A stretch of DNA of 64,000 nucleotides. Source: Sulfurospirillum arsenophilum NBRC 109478 (GTDB lineage: Bacteria; Campylobacterota; Campylobacteria; Campylobacterales; Sulfurospirillaceae). The position numbers and the translations under genes were made by a program. The first letter of the stretch is position 1. Each line of letters opens with the position of its first letter. The notes under the pieces were generated by a model. It saw nothing but the letters and a program-made list of their open reading frames with translations. It made no database searches and had not been told where the DNA came from. This document shows positions 8,513 to 16,544 of this stretch, in pieces. The stretch is taken from the NCBI RefSeq assembly GCF_000813345.1, contig NZ_BBQF01000002.1:1-64000 (forward strand). The letters run 5' to 3'.

Positions 8513-9860
8513 ACGAACTTAGAAAGCGCCTTCGTGCGCTTTCATGCCCAATAATGGGCTTTGGATAGCTTTCGATATCATGCGTCATTAAGTAATCTTC
8601 TTTATGTAAAGATGAGGCTGGAACATCTTTTAAAAGAGGAAGATGTCGCTTAATGTAGCGTGCTTCTTTATCAAACTTCAACGACTGTGCATAAGGGTTA
8701 AAGATACGAAAATAAGGTTGCGGGTCTATCCCTGTTCCAGCACACCACTGCCATGAAAGTATGTTTGCCGATGCATCATAATCCAAAAGATACTTCGCAA
8801 AAAATGCCTCACCCCTTTGCCACGGTAACATCAAATGCTTCGTAAAAAAAGAACCGATTACCATGCGAGCACGGTTGTGCATCAACCCTGTTGTGAGCAG
8901 TTCAGTAACTGCGGCATCAATAAGTGGATAACCCGTTTGAGCCGAGATAAATCGCTCATAGACTTCAGCATCATTTGAAATAGGCGGAGAGTATTTATAA
9001 TTCTCCCATGCAAGTTTTGGAAAATGGTAGAGCAAATAAGCATAAAATTCGCGAAACATAAGCTGTCTAAAAAAGGGTTCTGTGTCATGCCCTTGTGCTT
9101 TGAGTTTCGCTAAAAAGCGCACGACTTCACGAATAGAAAGTGTGCCAAAACGAAGATGAACGCTCAAATGAGACGTGGCATCTGTATCTAAAAAATCACG
9201 TTTTTGGGCATATGAATCTACTTTACATGTAAAGATTTCTAACGCTTTTTGAGGCTCTAAAATGTTTACATGTAAAGACTCAAACCCCATACTTTCTATC
9301 TTTACATGTAAAGGTTTTTTGTCTCCAATTTGAATACACCAAAGCTCGTTGTACTCGAAGTTTGAAAGGCTTTGTTTGCCTCTTGTGTATTCTAATGCGT
9401 AAAATTTTGTGTAAAGTGCTTGAACAGCCCTATAATATGGGGTGAAAACAAGGTAAGGAGAGCCGTCTTTTTTGAGGACTTCGTTTGGCTCAAAAAGGTA
9501 ACAATCATTGAGTGCATGAAAGCTTAATTGCTCTGCGATTTTAGCATCACGCTCTTTGGCATGAGCATCATAATCCACACTGGCATAAACCTCACTAATC
9601 CCTAATGTTTTGAGGTAAGTAAACACTTCTAAAGGCGTGCCATAAAAGAGCGCAAGATCAAGCCCCATCGCTTTAAGATCATCTTTGAGTTTAAGCACCT
9701 GCTCAAAAATAAAAGAGACTCTTTTATCACTCTTTTCAAGAGCATTTAAAATGTTCGTATCGAAAATAAAAATGGGTAAAACCTCACCCTCAATCGCTAA
9801 AAGCATCGAGTCAAAAACACGCAAATCGCGTCTAAACCAGAGGACTTTTTTCATGCTCAT
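8502..9860 (-). CDS. phrB: Deoxyribodipyrimidine photolyase
   Basis: A 452-residue cryptochrome/photolyase-family enzyme that repairs UV-induced pyrimidine dimers using light. The N-terminal Rossmann antenna domain begins LWFRRDLRVFDS. The FAD-binding domain shows the family blocks TGYPLIDAAVTELL, MHNRARMVIGSF and ILSWQWCAGTG followed by PYFRIFNP. The domain order and length fit class I CPD photolyases. The ATG overlaps the stop of the upstream DUF523/DUF1722 gene (ATGA), so the two are coupled; E. coli likewise has ybgA next to phr. Three exact TTTACATGTAAA copies lie within residues 183-213, the interdomain linker, encoding LHVK, LHVN and FTCK. Confidence 0.95.
   Translation of the reverse strand: MSMKKVLWFRRDLRVFDSMLLAIEGEVLPIFIFDTNILNALEKSDKRVSFIFEQVLKLKDDLKAMGLDLALFYGTPLEVFTYLKTLGISEVYASVDYDAHAKERDAKIAEQLSFHALNDCYLFEPNEVLKKDGSPYLVFTPYYRAVQALYTKFYALEYTRGKQSLSNFEYNELWCIQIGDKKPLHVKIESMGFESLHVNILEPQKALEIFTCKVDSYAQKRDFLDTDATSHLSVHLRFGTLSIREVVRFLAKLKAQGHDTEPFFRQLMFREFYAYLLYHFPKLAWENYKYSPPISNDAEVYERFISAQTGYPLIDAAVTELLTTGLMHNRARMVIGSFFTKHLMLPWQRGEAFFAKYLLDYDASANILSWQWCAGTGIDPQPYFRIFNPYAQSLKFDKEARYIKRHLPLLKDVPASSLHKEDYLMTHDIESYPKPIIGHESARRRFLSSFTS
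9222..9312. repeat. Cluster of three TTTACATGTAAA palindromes inside phrB
   Basis: Exact copies at 9222-9233, 9265-9276 and 9301-9312, with centres 43 and 36 bases apart. All are in the linker between the antenna and FAD domains. They are read in two different frames (FTCK once, LHV twice), so protein-level duplication does not explain them. Confidence 0.9.
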
Positions 9861-10804
9861 TTGCCTTCTTGTATTATAGAGCGAAGGGAGAGGTCTTTAG
9901 GGTAAGGATTCAAAAATTTCTGTCCCAAAAGGTAGGTTGTGTTGTACTTTTTCGCTAAAAATTCAATGGTGCTCATCACCGCGATAAGCGGAATGATCTC
10001 GTCGCGAAACTCTTCGATTTGTAAATGTAGTTCTTGTTTTTCACTGCTGGTCAGCTCTTTTTTGAAAAAACCGACCATGTGTTGAAGTACATTGACCGTT
10101 TTCCCAATCGTACCTTTATGTGCGATGGTTTGTTTAAAAAGGCTGATGTACTCTTGCGTGATCTCTTTCAAACTCTTTTTCTCATGGTTGGCAACAATTT
10201 TGCCCAAAAGGCGGTAGTTCGTCTCATGTTTGCTTTGAAGCAGAAACTTATACGCAGTGTGAAATGCCACAAGCTCTTGCATCGTTTTGATGTTTTTTTG
10301 AAGCTGCATTGCATCCTCATACGCAAAGAGTTGCATCACAAAGTTTTCCCTTAGCCAAGGGTCGATCAAACGTGCCTCTTCCTCGATAGGAAAATCCACA
10401 AAATGTGCTTTACATGTAAGCGCAAAAAGCCCATCTTTCTTACCTTCGCTCATCTCTTTCATGTAGTACTTGGTACTGCCAAGCCCACAACTGGGTGACT
10501 TTGACTTGAGTATGATGCCACAAATCTCTTCGTTTTGAATTTTGTGAAGTTCATGCGCTACCGCATCATTCATGGCTTGTGTAACATCGTTTTTGGAAAA
10601 GACAGTGATGACGTTTTTATGCCCCTCTTCAAGCACAATGCGTATGGTCTCGCGTGGTGTTCCAAAGGCTAAATGCTCAGGGCAAAATGGAATAAACGAA
10701 GCGTACTTGCCTAACTTGTCGGTAATAAAACGATCTCGTTGTCCTGTTTTATCGTAACGTATAGGCTCACCCAGTAAACAGGCGGAAACGGCGATTTTGA
10801 GCAT
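9857..10804 (-). CDS. DUF523 and DUF1722 (YbgA-like) two-domain protein
   Basis: A 315-residue protein with an N-terminal DUF523 domain (SACLLGEPIRYDKTG, then ILKSKSPSCGLGS) and a C-terminal DUF1722 domain (about residues 175-305, from LVAFHTAYKFLLQSKHE). The family has conserved cysteines but no settled biochemical role. The C-terminal half is homologous to YbgA, encoded beside photolyase in E. coli, and here it also overlaps phrB by 4 bases. That conserved partnership suggests a link to light or UV response, which is inference. It carries one near-exact palindrome copy (10409-10420, TTTACATGTAAG, encoding LTCK). Confidence 0.88.
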   Translation of the reverse strand: MLKIAVSACLLGEPIRYDKTGQRDRFITDKLGKYASFIPFCPEHLAFGTPRETIRIVLEEGHKNVITVFSKNDVTQAMNDAVAHELHKIQNEEICGIILKSKSPSCGLGSTKYYMKEMSEGKKDGLFALTCKAHFVDFPIEEEARLIDPWLRENFVMQLFAYEDAMQLQKNIKTMQELVAFHTAYKFLLQSKHETNYRLLGKIVANHEKKSLKEITQEYISLFKQTIAHKGTIGKTVNVLQHMVGFFKKELTSSEKQELHLQIEEFRDEIIPLIAVMSTIEFLAKKYNTTYLLGQKFLNPYPKDLSLRSIIQEGK

Positions 10805-10830
10805 GCAATTCCTTTGAAAAGCTTTTGACT

Positions 10831-10836
10831 ATTATA
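10831..10836 (-). promoter_or_regulatory. Probable -10 element for the DUF523-phrB operon
   Basis: Read on the minus strand this is TATAAT, 27 bases upstream of the ATG at 10804. No convincing -35 hexamer is seen. Confidence 0.45.
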
Positions 10837-10874
10837 GCCACTCCTTTTGATAAAAGGCTTAGTGAAAATCTTGT

Positions 10875-10880
10875 TATAAT
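10875..10880 (+). promoter_or_regulatory. Extended -10 promoter for the unknown-rhuM cassette
   Basis: TGTTATAAT forms an extended -10 (TG-N-TATAAT), with TATAAT at 10875-10880, 58 bases before the ATG at 10939. It is back to back with the minus-strand promoter at 10831-10836, so the cassette appears to have its own promoter. Confidence 0.55.
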
Positions 10881-10938
10881 ACGGAGATGTCTGTTCGTGA
10901 ATACTTTAAGTGATTTTGATATAAAGGTAATATGACTT

Positions 10939-11871
10939 ATGGATAATACTGCGAAAAAGTTCGAATTACACTACTATTTAAAAGATAAGTCGCATTCTAT
11001 GAATGCTTTCGTAAGGAATAAGGCTGAAAAAGATTTTCTTGAAGCTATCAAACGAATAGGTGAGCTTTTAGATAGTGAACTAAAAATAGAAACAGAGGCA
11101 TATCAAGAAGGTGGATTAGTTGAAATTTTAACTTTTTCTGGCTTTGTTATAGATAGAACACTAAGTTATTTATCTCCTGCCTTAAACAATATAGTTACAC
11201 ATTATGCGACTCGCAATGCTCAGACTGAGAAGTTAGATATAAAGATAAAACAAGAAACTCTTAAAAGTCTAAAACTTGATAATGTAAAAAAAGAAATAGA
11301 AATAGAGAAACAAATTGATGAAAAATTAAATGATAAATTAGTACAAAAATATATTTCAAATTTTTATAAAAAAATTGACTCTTATGAAAAAGTTGAAAAA
11401 ATTGGATACAGAAGTTTAGAAAACAATGAAGATGAATATCTAGTTGAGAGAAAAGATTTTAAGAACTTTATTTTACATGATGACACAACAACCTTAAAAG
11501 ACGATGATGCAATAATAGAAATAATATCACCAGTTTTAAAAGAGGGAAAATATAATTGGCGTGGAAAATATAAAAATGAAAAAATTGATTTTAGTATGGC
11601 TGATTCTAAGTTCAAACAAGAAGTAATTGAAGGTAAACATACATTTTTAAATGGTTCATCAATCAGTTGTCATTTAGAAATTAAGATTATTTTTGATGAA
11701 TTCGGGGATGAAAAGAATAAAAATTATCGTGTTTTAATGGTTTATGGAACCAGAGAATTAGATTTAGGAGAATTAAAACTTCGTGAAGCTGGGAAAAAAC
11801 GAAAATATCAAAAACGTTTAAATGAACGTCAAATGCATTTTTTTGATGAAATTGAGGAAGATACCAAATAA
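10939..11871 (+). CDS. AT-rich protein of unknown function beside rhuM (310 aa)
   Basis: I do not recognise a named family. The 310-residue product has a polar N-terminus (DKSHSMNAFVRNKAEKDFLEAIKRIGELL), a short hydrophobic stretch near residues 73-92 and a strongly charged Lys/Glu-rich helical region (about residues 97-155, probable coiled coil). A C-terminal domain contains AIIEIISPVLKEGKYNWRGKY. It has no recognisable signal peptide. Its codons are much more AT-rich than the flanking genes (9 G/C in the 60 bases 11281-11340), which suggests a different origin. It ends 18 bases before rhuM on the same strand and shares an apparent promoter with it, so the two may work together. Confidence 0.75.
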   Translation: MDNTAKKFELHYYLKDKSHSMNAFVRNKAEKDFLEAIKRIGELLDSELKIETEAYQEGGLVEILTFSGFVIDRTLSYLSPALNNIVTHYATRNAQTEKLDIKIKQETLKSLKLDNVKKEIEIEKQIDEKLNDKLVQKYISNFYKKIDSYEKVEKIGYRSLENNEDEYLVERKDFKNFILHDDTTTLKDDDAIIEIISPVLKEGKYNWRGKYKNEKIDFSMADSKFKQEVIEGKHTFLNGSSISCHLEIKIIFDEFGDEKNKNYRVLMVYGTRELDLGELKLREAGKKRKYQKRLNERQMHFFDEIEEDTK

Positions 11872-11889
11872 AAATGAGGCAAGTATAAT

Positions 11890-12918
11890 ATGACAAACAA
11901 TCCAACAACATCAAACATTCTTATCTATCAAAGTGAAGATGGTAAAACGAGAATAGAAACGAGGCTTGAAAATGAGACAGTTTGGCTCAATATTGAGCAA
12001 ATGGCGGAGCTATTTCAAAGAGATAGAACGGTCATATCCAAACATATAAAAAATATTTTTCAAGAGGGAGAACTTGATGAAACTGTGGTATGTGCACAAT
12101 GTGCACATACCACTAAACACGGTGCGATAGAAAACAAAACACAGATTTCTTACACAAAATATTTCAATCTAGATGTCATCATTTCTGTTGGCTATCGTGT
12201 GAAGTCGTTGCAAGGTACAAAGTTTCGCCAATGGGCAACGGCAAGGCTCAAAGAGTACATAGTCAAAGGCTTTACGATGAACGATGAGCTACTGAAACTT
12301 GCAGGTGGCGGTAATTATTTTGAAGAGCTTTTAGCGCGCATCCGCGATATACGAAGTAGTGAGAAGATTTTTTGGCGTAAAGTGCTTGATATTTATTCTA
12401 CGAGCATAGATTATGACTCAAGAGCGGAGCAAAGTATTCTCTTTTTTCAAACAGTGCAAAATAAAATGCACTGGGCAATTCACGGCAACACAGCGGCTGA
12501 ACTTGTCTATGAAAGGGCAGATAGTGCCAAGCCACATATGGGGCTTACCAATTTCAAAGGCACACATCCCACAAGGCAAGAGATCGGTGTTGCCAAAAAT
12601 TATCTGAGTGAAGATGAACTCAACCTTTTAAATCGTATGGTAACGGCTTACATCGAACTGGCAGAAATCCAAGCGATGAGTAAAACACCTATGTATATGA
12701 GCGATTGGATAGCAAGATTAGATGATTTTTTGAAAATGACAGGCAAAGATATACTAGAACATGCAGGAAAAATTAGCCACGACAAAGCTATCCAAAAAGC
12801 ATACAATGAATATGAAAAATACAAAGAAAAAACAAAAAATGAACTTTCACGTGTCGAGCAAGATTTTATAGAGTATATTGATACAACGGCGAAGATGCTT
12901 AAAAAAGCCAAGTCATAA
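11890..12918 (+). CDS. rhuM: RhuM family protein
   Basis: A 342-residue member of the RhuM family, named after a Salmonella pathogenicity-island gene; its activity is not established. The N-terminal WLNIEQMAELFQRDRTVISKHIKNIF looks like a helix-turn-helix. The family block YTKYFNLDVIISVGYRVKS follows, and a long helical C-terminus ends in Lys/Glu-rich residues. RhuM genes are typically scattered and found in accessory or defence-rich islands, which fits the isolated plus-strand position here. A perfect inverted repeat (12085-12113) lies inside the gene. The gene ends near a hairpin made of two palindrome copies (12934-12965). Confidence 0.85.
   Translation: MTNNPTTSNILIYQSEDGKTRIETRLENETVWLNIEQMAELFQRDRTVISKHIKNIFQEGELDETVVCAQCAHTTKHGAIENKTQISYTKYFNLDVIISVGYRVKSLQGTKFRQWATARLKEYIVKGFTMNDELLKLAGGGNYFEELLARIRDIRSSEKIFWRKVLDIYSTSIDYDSRAEQSILFFQTVQNKMHWAIHGNTAAELVYERADSAKPHMGLTNFKGTHPTRQEIGVAKNYLSEDELNLLNRMVTAYIELAEIQAMSKTPMYMSDWIARLDDFLKMTGKDILEHAGKISHDKAIQKAYNEYEKYKEKTKNELSRVEQDFIEYIDTTAKMLKKAKS
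12085..12113. repeat. Perfect 14-1-14 inverted repeat inside rhuM
   Basis: Arms 12085-12098 (GTGGTATGTGCACA) and 12100-12113 are perfect reverse complements around a single A at 12099. The repeat encodes residues about 66-75 (VVCAQCAHTT). The arm length is far beyond chance for a coding stretch. Confidence 0.9.
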
Positions 12919-12933
12919 TGCACTAAAAGCATT

Positions 12934-12965
12934 TTACATGTAAGGCTTTAAAACCTTACATGTAA
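12934..12965. terminator. Hairpin built from two TTACATGTAA palindromes
   Basis: Arms TTACATGTAAGG (12934-12945) and CCTTACATGTAA (12954-12965) pair over 12 bp around an 8-base AT-rich loop. Each arm contains a complete core palindrome. The hairpin lies between the convergent ends of rhuM (12918) and paaK (12970), so it probably ends transcription from both sides. Confidence 0.7.
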
Positions 12966-12969
12966 GAAA

Positions 12970-14268
12970 TTATTTGGGTCGCTTATCCAAAACTCTCACC
13001 GCTTTTCCCTCACTTCTTTGCAAAGATTTGGGTGCTACGAGTTTGACTTCGACGTTGATGTAGAGATTGTTCAAAAGGGCGTGTTGGAGCTCCTTTTTGA
13101 GGTTTCCTAGGTAGCTGACATCATCGCTGATTAAGTGCTCATCAAGTTCCACGTCGATTTCGAGTTTATCGAGGTAGCCTTTTTTATCGGCGATGATTTG
13201 GTAGTTGAGGGTGATGCCTTCTTGCGTGGAGAGTACATGCTCGATTTGCGATGGGAAGACGTTGACACCGTTGATGAGGAGCATATCGTCACTTCTGCCG
13301 ACGATGCTCTCGATTCTGCCGATGGTTCTGCCACAACGACACGGAATGCGCGTCAGTGAGGTAATGTCACCCGTTCGGTAGCGAATGATCGGCAAACCTT
13401 GTTTGGTAAGGGTTGTGATGACAAGTTCGCCTCTTTGACCCTCTGGCAAGACTTCGCCCGTTTCAGGGTTGATGATCTCAGGGTAGAAATGGTCTTCGTG
13501 AATGTGCAGTAAGTTTGAGTGTTTGCAGTTGCACGCCACACCCGGTCCGATGATCTCAGAGAGTCCGTAAATCTCGTGGTAGTCGATGCCCCAAATGTGG
13601 GCTATCTCATTTTTAAGCCCTTCGCTCGTAGGCTCTGCTCCGAAAAATCCAACGCGTAGTTTAAAGTCTTTTGCGATGTCGTAGCCCTCAGCCTTTGCAA
13701 CTTCTGCCATGTGTAAGGCAAACGAAGGTGTTGCTGTCAGTACGGTTGCGCCGAAATCTTTTAGAAGCAAAAGTTGGCGAGAGGTAAAACCTGTTGAGCT
13801 TGGGATGACGGCGATTTTCATGCGTTCTGCGGCGTTATGAAAGCCTAGACCGCCTGTGAAAAGTCCATATCCGTGGGAGTTTTGCATGATGTCTTGGCAT
13901 GTCACACCGCCCATCGTAAAAGCACGCCCCATCACTTCCGCCCAGATGTCCATATCGTGCTCAGTATAGCCCACAACGGTAGGTTTGCCTGTCGTGCCAC
14001 TTGAGCTGTGGATGCGTACAATTTGATCCATATCGACCGAGAACATGCCAAAAGGGTAGTTGTCACGAAGGTCTTTTTTCTTCGTAAAGGGGAGTTTAGC
14101 AAGGTCTTCCAAAGATTTGACGTCTTGCGGTAAAACACCGTGTTCATCGAACTTATTTTTGTAAAAAGGAACGAGATGATAGACCCTAAGCAGTGTCTCT
14201 TTAAGATGTTTTAACTGTAACGCTTGAAGCTCATCTTTGCAAAGGCTTTCGTTTTTACTAAATGTCAT
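12970..14268 (-). CDS. paaK: Phenylacetate-CoA ligase (copy 1)
   Basis: A 432-residue AMP-forming ligase that activates phenylacetate or related aryl acids to the CoA thioester. The adenylate-binding signature [14 protein letters not shown] starts near residue 88. Other family blocks are [17 protein letters not shown] and [10 protein letters not shown], with the C-terminal lid domain from about residue 330. It is last in the minus-strand operon iorA-iorB-paaK-ACT-paaK. The other copy (14712-16010) has the same length and long identical tracts, so this is a tandem duplication now separated by the ACT gene. Within anaerobic aromatic metabolism the pair would link arylacetates and arylacetyl-CoA. 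Confidence 0.93.
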   Translation of the reverse strand: MTFSKNESLCKDELQALQLKHLKETLLRVYHLVPFYKNKFDEHGVLPQDVKSLEDLAKLPFTKKKDLRDNYPFGMFSVDMDQIVRIHSSSGTTGKPTVVGYTEHDMDIWAEVMGRAFTMGGVTCQDIMQNSHGYGLFTGGLGFHNAAERMKIAVIPSSTGFTSRQLLLLKDFGATVLTATPSFALHMAEVAKAEGYDIAKDFKLRVGFFGAEPTSEGLKNEIAHIWGIDYHEIYGLSEIIGPGVACNCKHSNLLHIHEDHFYPEIINPETGEVLPEGQRGELVITTLTKQGLPIIRYRTGDITSLTRIPCRCGRTIGRIESIVGRSDDMLLINGVNVFPSQIEHVLSTQEGITLNYQIIADKKGYLDKLEIDVELDEHLISDDVSYLGNLKKELQHALLNNLYINVEVKLVAPKSLQRSEGKAVRVLDKRPK

Positions 14269-14276
14269 AGAAACCC

Positions 14277-14288
14277 TTTACATGTAAA
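14277..14288. repeat. Iterated palindrome at the end of the ACT gene
   Basis: An exact TTTACATGTAAA read on the minus strand as TAC-ATG-TAA, so it encodes the last residues Tyr-Met and the stop codon of the ACT-domain gene. This frame contains a stop and is possible only at a gene end. Confidence 0.9.
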
Positions 14289-14712
14289 AGTGTTTGGCTT
14301 GAACGATCTCAATATTTTTAGCTTGCAATGCTTTGATAGCATCATCAAAGCGATCTTTATCGACGCTGAAAATGAAAATACCCGTACTTGCCTCATAAAA
14401 GCTGTACGTGTAAAGAATGTTAATGCCAGCTTCGGAGAGGGCACTCACGGCTTTATCAAAGCTTCCCACAACATCTTCGATCTTGACACCAAAAACATCG
14501 GTAAAACGCACGCTAAAGCCTTCATCTTCGAGCACGGTTTTGGCTTTTTCAGGATTGTCCACGATGGTGCGAACCAAACCAAAGTCGGTCGAATCTGCGA
14601 GTAAAATGGACTTGATAGAGATGCCATTTTTGGAGAGAATGTGAGTAAGAACGGAAAGCTCACCCGCCTTATTTTCTAAAAAAATCGTTAGTTGTTTAAT
14701 GTTGCATTTCAT
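14278..14712 (-). CDS. Tandem ACT-domain protein
   Basis: A 144-residue protein made of two ACT-like ligand-binding repeats (about residues 3-70 and 72-140). The first begins KQLTIFLENKAGELSVLTHIL and the second has DKAVSALSEAGINILYTYSF. ACT domains usually bind amino acids, so an aromatic amino acid sensor or modulator of the surrounding aryl-acid pathway is a reasonable inference. No catalytic or DNA-binding domain is present. Its ATG overlaps the upstream paaK stop by one base (TAATG), indicating coupling. It lies between the two paaK copies. Confidence 0.88.
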   Translation of the reverse strand: MKCNIKQLTIFLENKAGELSVLTHILSKNGISIKSILLADSTDFGLVRTIVDNPEKAKTVLEDEGFSVRFTDVFGVKIEDVVGSFDKAVSALSEAGINILYTYSFYEASTGIFIFSVDKDRFDDAIKALQAKNIEIVQAKHFYM

Positions 14713-16010
14713 TATAGACTCCTTTTATCGATGACGCGGACGGCTTTGCCGACACTGCGCTCTATGGTTCGTGGCTCAACAAGTTTGATCTCTGCGTTAA
14801 TGTAGAGGTTGTTGAGCAGTTCATGTTGGATTTTCTTTTTCAAGGCTTCGAGTTGTCCGATGCTATCAAGAGGCATATCTTCAGTGACTTCCACCATAAT
14901 TTCAAGCTTATCGAGGTAGCCTTTTTTATCAGCGATGATTTGGTAGTTCAGTGTAATGCCTTCGATGTTGGAGAGCACATGTTCTACTTGTGAAGGGAAG
15001 ACATTGACACCATTGACGATGAGCATGTCATCGACACGCCCCATAACGCTTTTCATGCGTACATGCGTTCTGCCACACTTGCACGGAGTTTGGTCAAGCG
15101 AGGTGATGTCACCTGTTCGGTAGCGAATGATCGGAAACGCTTGCTTGGTAAGACTGGTGATGACCAACTCACCTTTTTCGCCATACGGCAACACTTCAAG
15201 CGTTTTAGGGTCGATGATCTCAGGGTAGAAATGATCTTCAAAAACGTGCAGGTCTTTGCTCTCAAAACAGTTAGAAGAAACGCCCGGTCCGATGATCTCA
15301 GAAAGACCGTAAATCTCGCAGTAGTGAATGCCCCATACACGGGCTACTTCTTCTTTGAGTCCAAGACTTGTGGGTTCTGCTCCAAAGATGCCGCATTTGA
15401 GTTTGAAATCTTTTTGGATGTCATAACCTTCAGCAAGCGCCGCTTCTGCCATGTGGAGCGCAAAAGAGGGCGTAGAAGTCAAAACGGTTGCTTCAAAGTC
15501 TTTCATAAGCATCAGCTGACGTGACGTAAAACCACCACTGCTTGGAACAACCGTAGCTCCCACGGTTTCAGCGCCATAATGAAGCCCTAAGCCACCCGTG
15601 AAAAGCCCATATCCATAAGCATTATGCGATGTATCTTCGCTTGTGACTCCTGCCATTGTAAAGACACGAGCCATCACTTCGTTCCATGTGTCAAGATCGG
15701 CTTTGGTGTAGCCAACAACCGTTGGTTTTCCTGTTGTGCCACTAGAGCTATGAATACGCACCACGGCATCTTTTTTAACTGCGAAAAGCCCGAAAGGGTA
15801 GTTGTCGCGCAAATCTTGTTTTTTGGTAAAGGGAAGTTTTGCGATGTCGTCAATAGCGGTAATATCCGAAGGCGTAATGCCAAGTTCTGCAAACTTTTTT
15901 TGGTAAAAAGGCACATGCGCATAGACGCGTGCTACAGTGTCTTGAAGCCTTTGGCTTTGAAGTTCAGTGAGTTTATGGCGTGGAAGCGTCTCTTCTTTCG
16001 ACCAGATCAT
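14712..16010 (-). CDS. paaK: Phenylacetate-CoA ligase (copy 2)
   Basis: A 432-residue paralogue of the ligase at 12970-14268, with the same [14 protein letters not shown] adenylate-binding loop and [13 protein letters not shown] block. The cysteine pattern CKCGRT near residue 310 is shared with copy 1 and is typical of the family. It begins right after iorB, whose stop overlaps its start region by 4 bases, and it is coupled to the ACT gene downstream. Two ligases in one operon suggest different aryl substrates (for example phenyl-, hydroxyphenyl- or indoleacetate). Sequence alone does not decide this. Confidence 0.93.
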   Translation of the reverse strand: MIWSKEETLPRHKLTELQSQRLQDTVARVYAHVPFYQKKFAELGITPSDITAIDDIAKLPFTKKQDLRDNYPFGLFAVKKDAVVRIHSSSGTTGKPTVVGYTKADLDTWNEVMARVFTMAGVTSEDTSHNAYGYGLFTGGLGLHYGAETVGATVVPSSGGFTSRQLMLMKDFEATVLTSTPSFALHMAEAALAEGYDIQKDFKLKCGIFGAEPTSLGLKEEVARVWGIHYCEIYGLSEIIGPGVSSNCFESKDLHVFEDHFYPEIIDPKTLEVLPYGEKGELVITSLTKQAFPIIRYRTGDITSLDQTPCKCGRTHVRMKSVMGRVDDMLIVNGVNVFPSQVEHVLSNIEGITLNYQIIADKKGYLDKLEIMVEVTEDMPLDSIGQLEALKKKIQHELLNNLYINAEIKLVEPRTIERSVGKAVRVIDKRSL

Positions 16011-16543
16011 TTCTTATCCTTTGCATCGTTAATGCCTTGATGAAGTACTACGATATTTTTCTCCGCTACTTTCGCGTTCATTTGCGTAATGGCTTCTTCG
16101 ATCTCTTTACAAGAAAATGGAAAATGAGGATCGAGTGCAAGTGTTACACCTAACATATAAACATTTAAAGCGTCTATTGGAAACTCATTGGCTTTTGCTT
16201 TTTTAAACGCATCAACGCTATGGGTTTCAAAGCTGACTTTTGGGAAGTTTTTAGGCGCATTCATCACAATGACACCTTTGTCTTTGTTCAAATATTGGAT
16301 GTTGCGAAGTGCTTCATTGCCCTCAAGTGCGATGAGAAGATCGGCTTGTCCTTCATCAATAGCTGGGGCGTAAAAGTCACCGATTTTAACGTAGCACGAA
16401 ACAGAACCTCCGCGTTGGCTCATACCGTGATTTTCCGTTCCTAAACATTTTTGATGCGCAAGTGCAGAGGCGATACTCAGAACTTTGACCAAAAAGACAG
16501 CACCTTGTCCGCCGATGCCTGCGATAACAATTTGATACTTCAT
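16007..16543 (-). CDS. iorB: Indolepyruvate:ferredoxin oxidoreductase, beta subunit
   Basis: A 178-residue gamma-type domain of 2-oxoacid:ferredoxin oxidoreductases, beginning [20 protein letters not shown]. With IorA it oxidatively decarboxylates arylpyruvates (from Phe, Tyr, Trp) to arylacetyl-CoA and reduced ferredoxin in the cytoplasm. The ATG at 16543 is chosen because GGAG lies at suitable spacing and an earlier in-frame ATG would overlap iorA by 29 bases. The iorA stop is one base upstream of this start codon. It shares a 4-base overlap with paaK copy 2. Confidence 0.92.
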   Translation of the reverse strand: MKYQIVIAGIGGQGAVFLVKVLSIASALAHQKCLGTENHGMSQRGGSVSCYVKIGDFYAPAIDEGQADLLIALEGNEALRNIQYLNKDKGVIVMNAPKNFPKVSFETHSVDAFKKAKANEFPIDALNVYMLGVTLALDPHFPFSCKEIEEAITQMNAKVAEKNIVVLHQGINDAKDKK

Positions 16544-16544
16544 C

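Noticed and set aside
9222-9312. Phage or insertion-element ends marked by the repeated palindrome
   Set aside because: No transposase, integrase or target duplication is found, and the host gene frames are intact.
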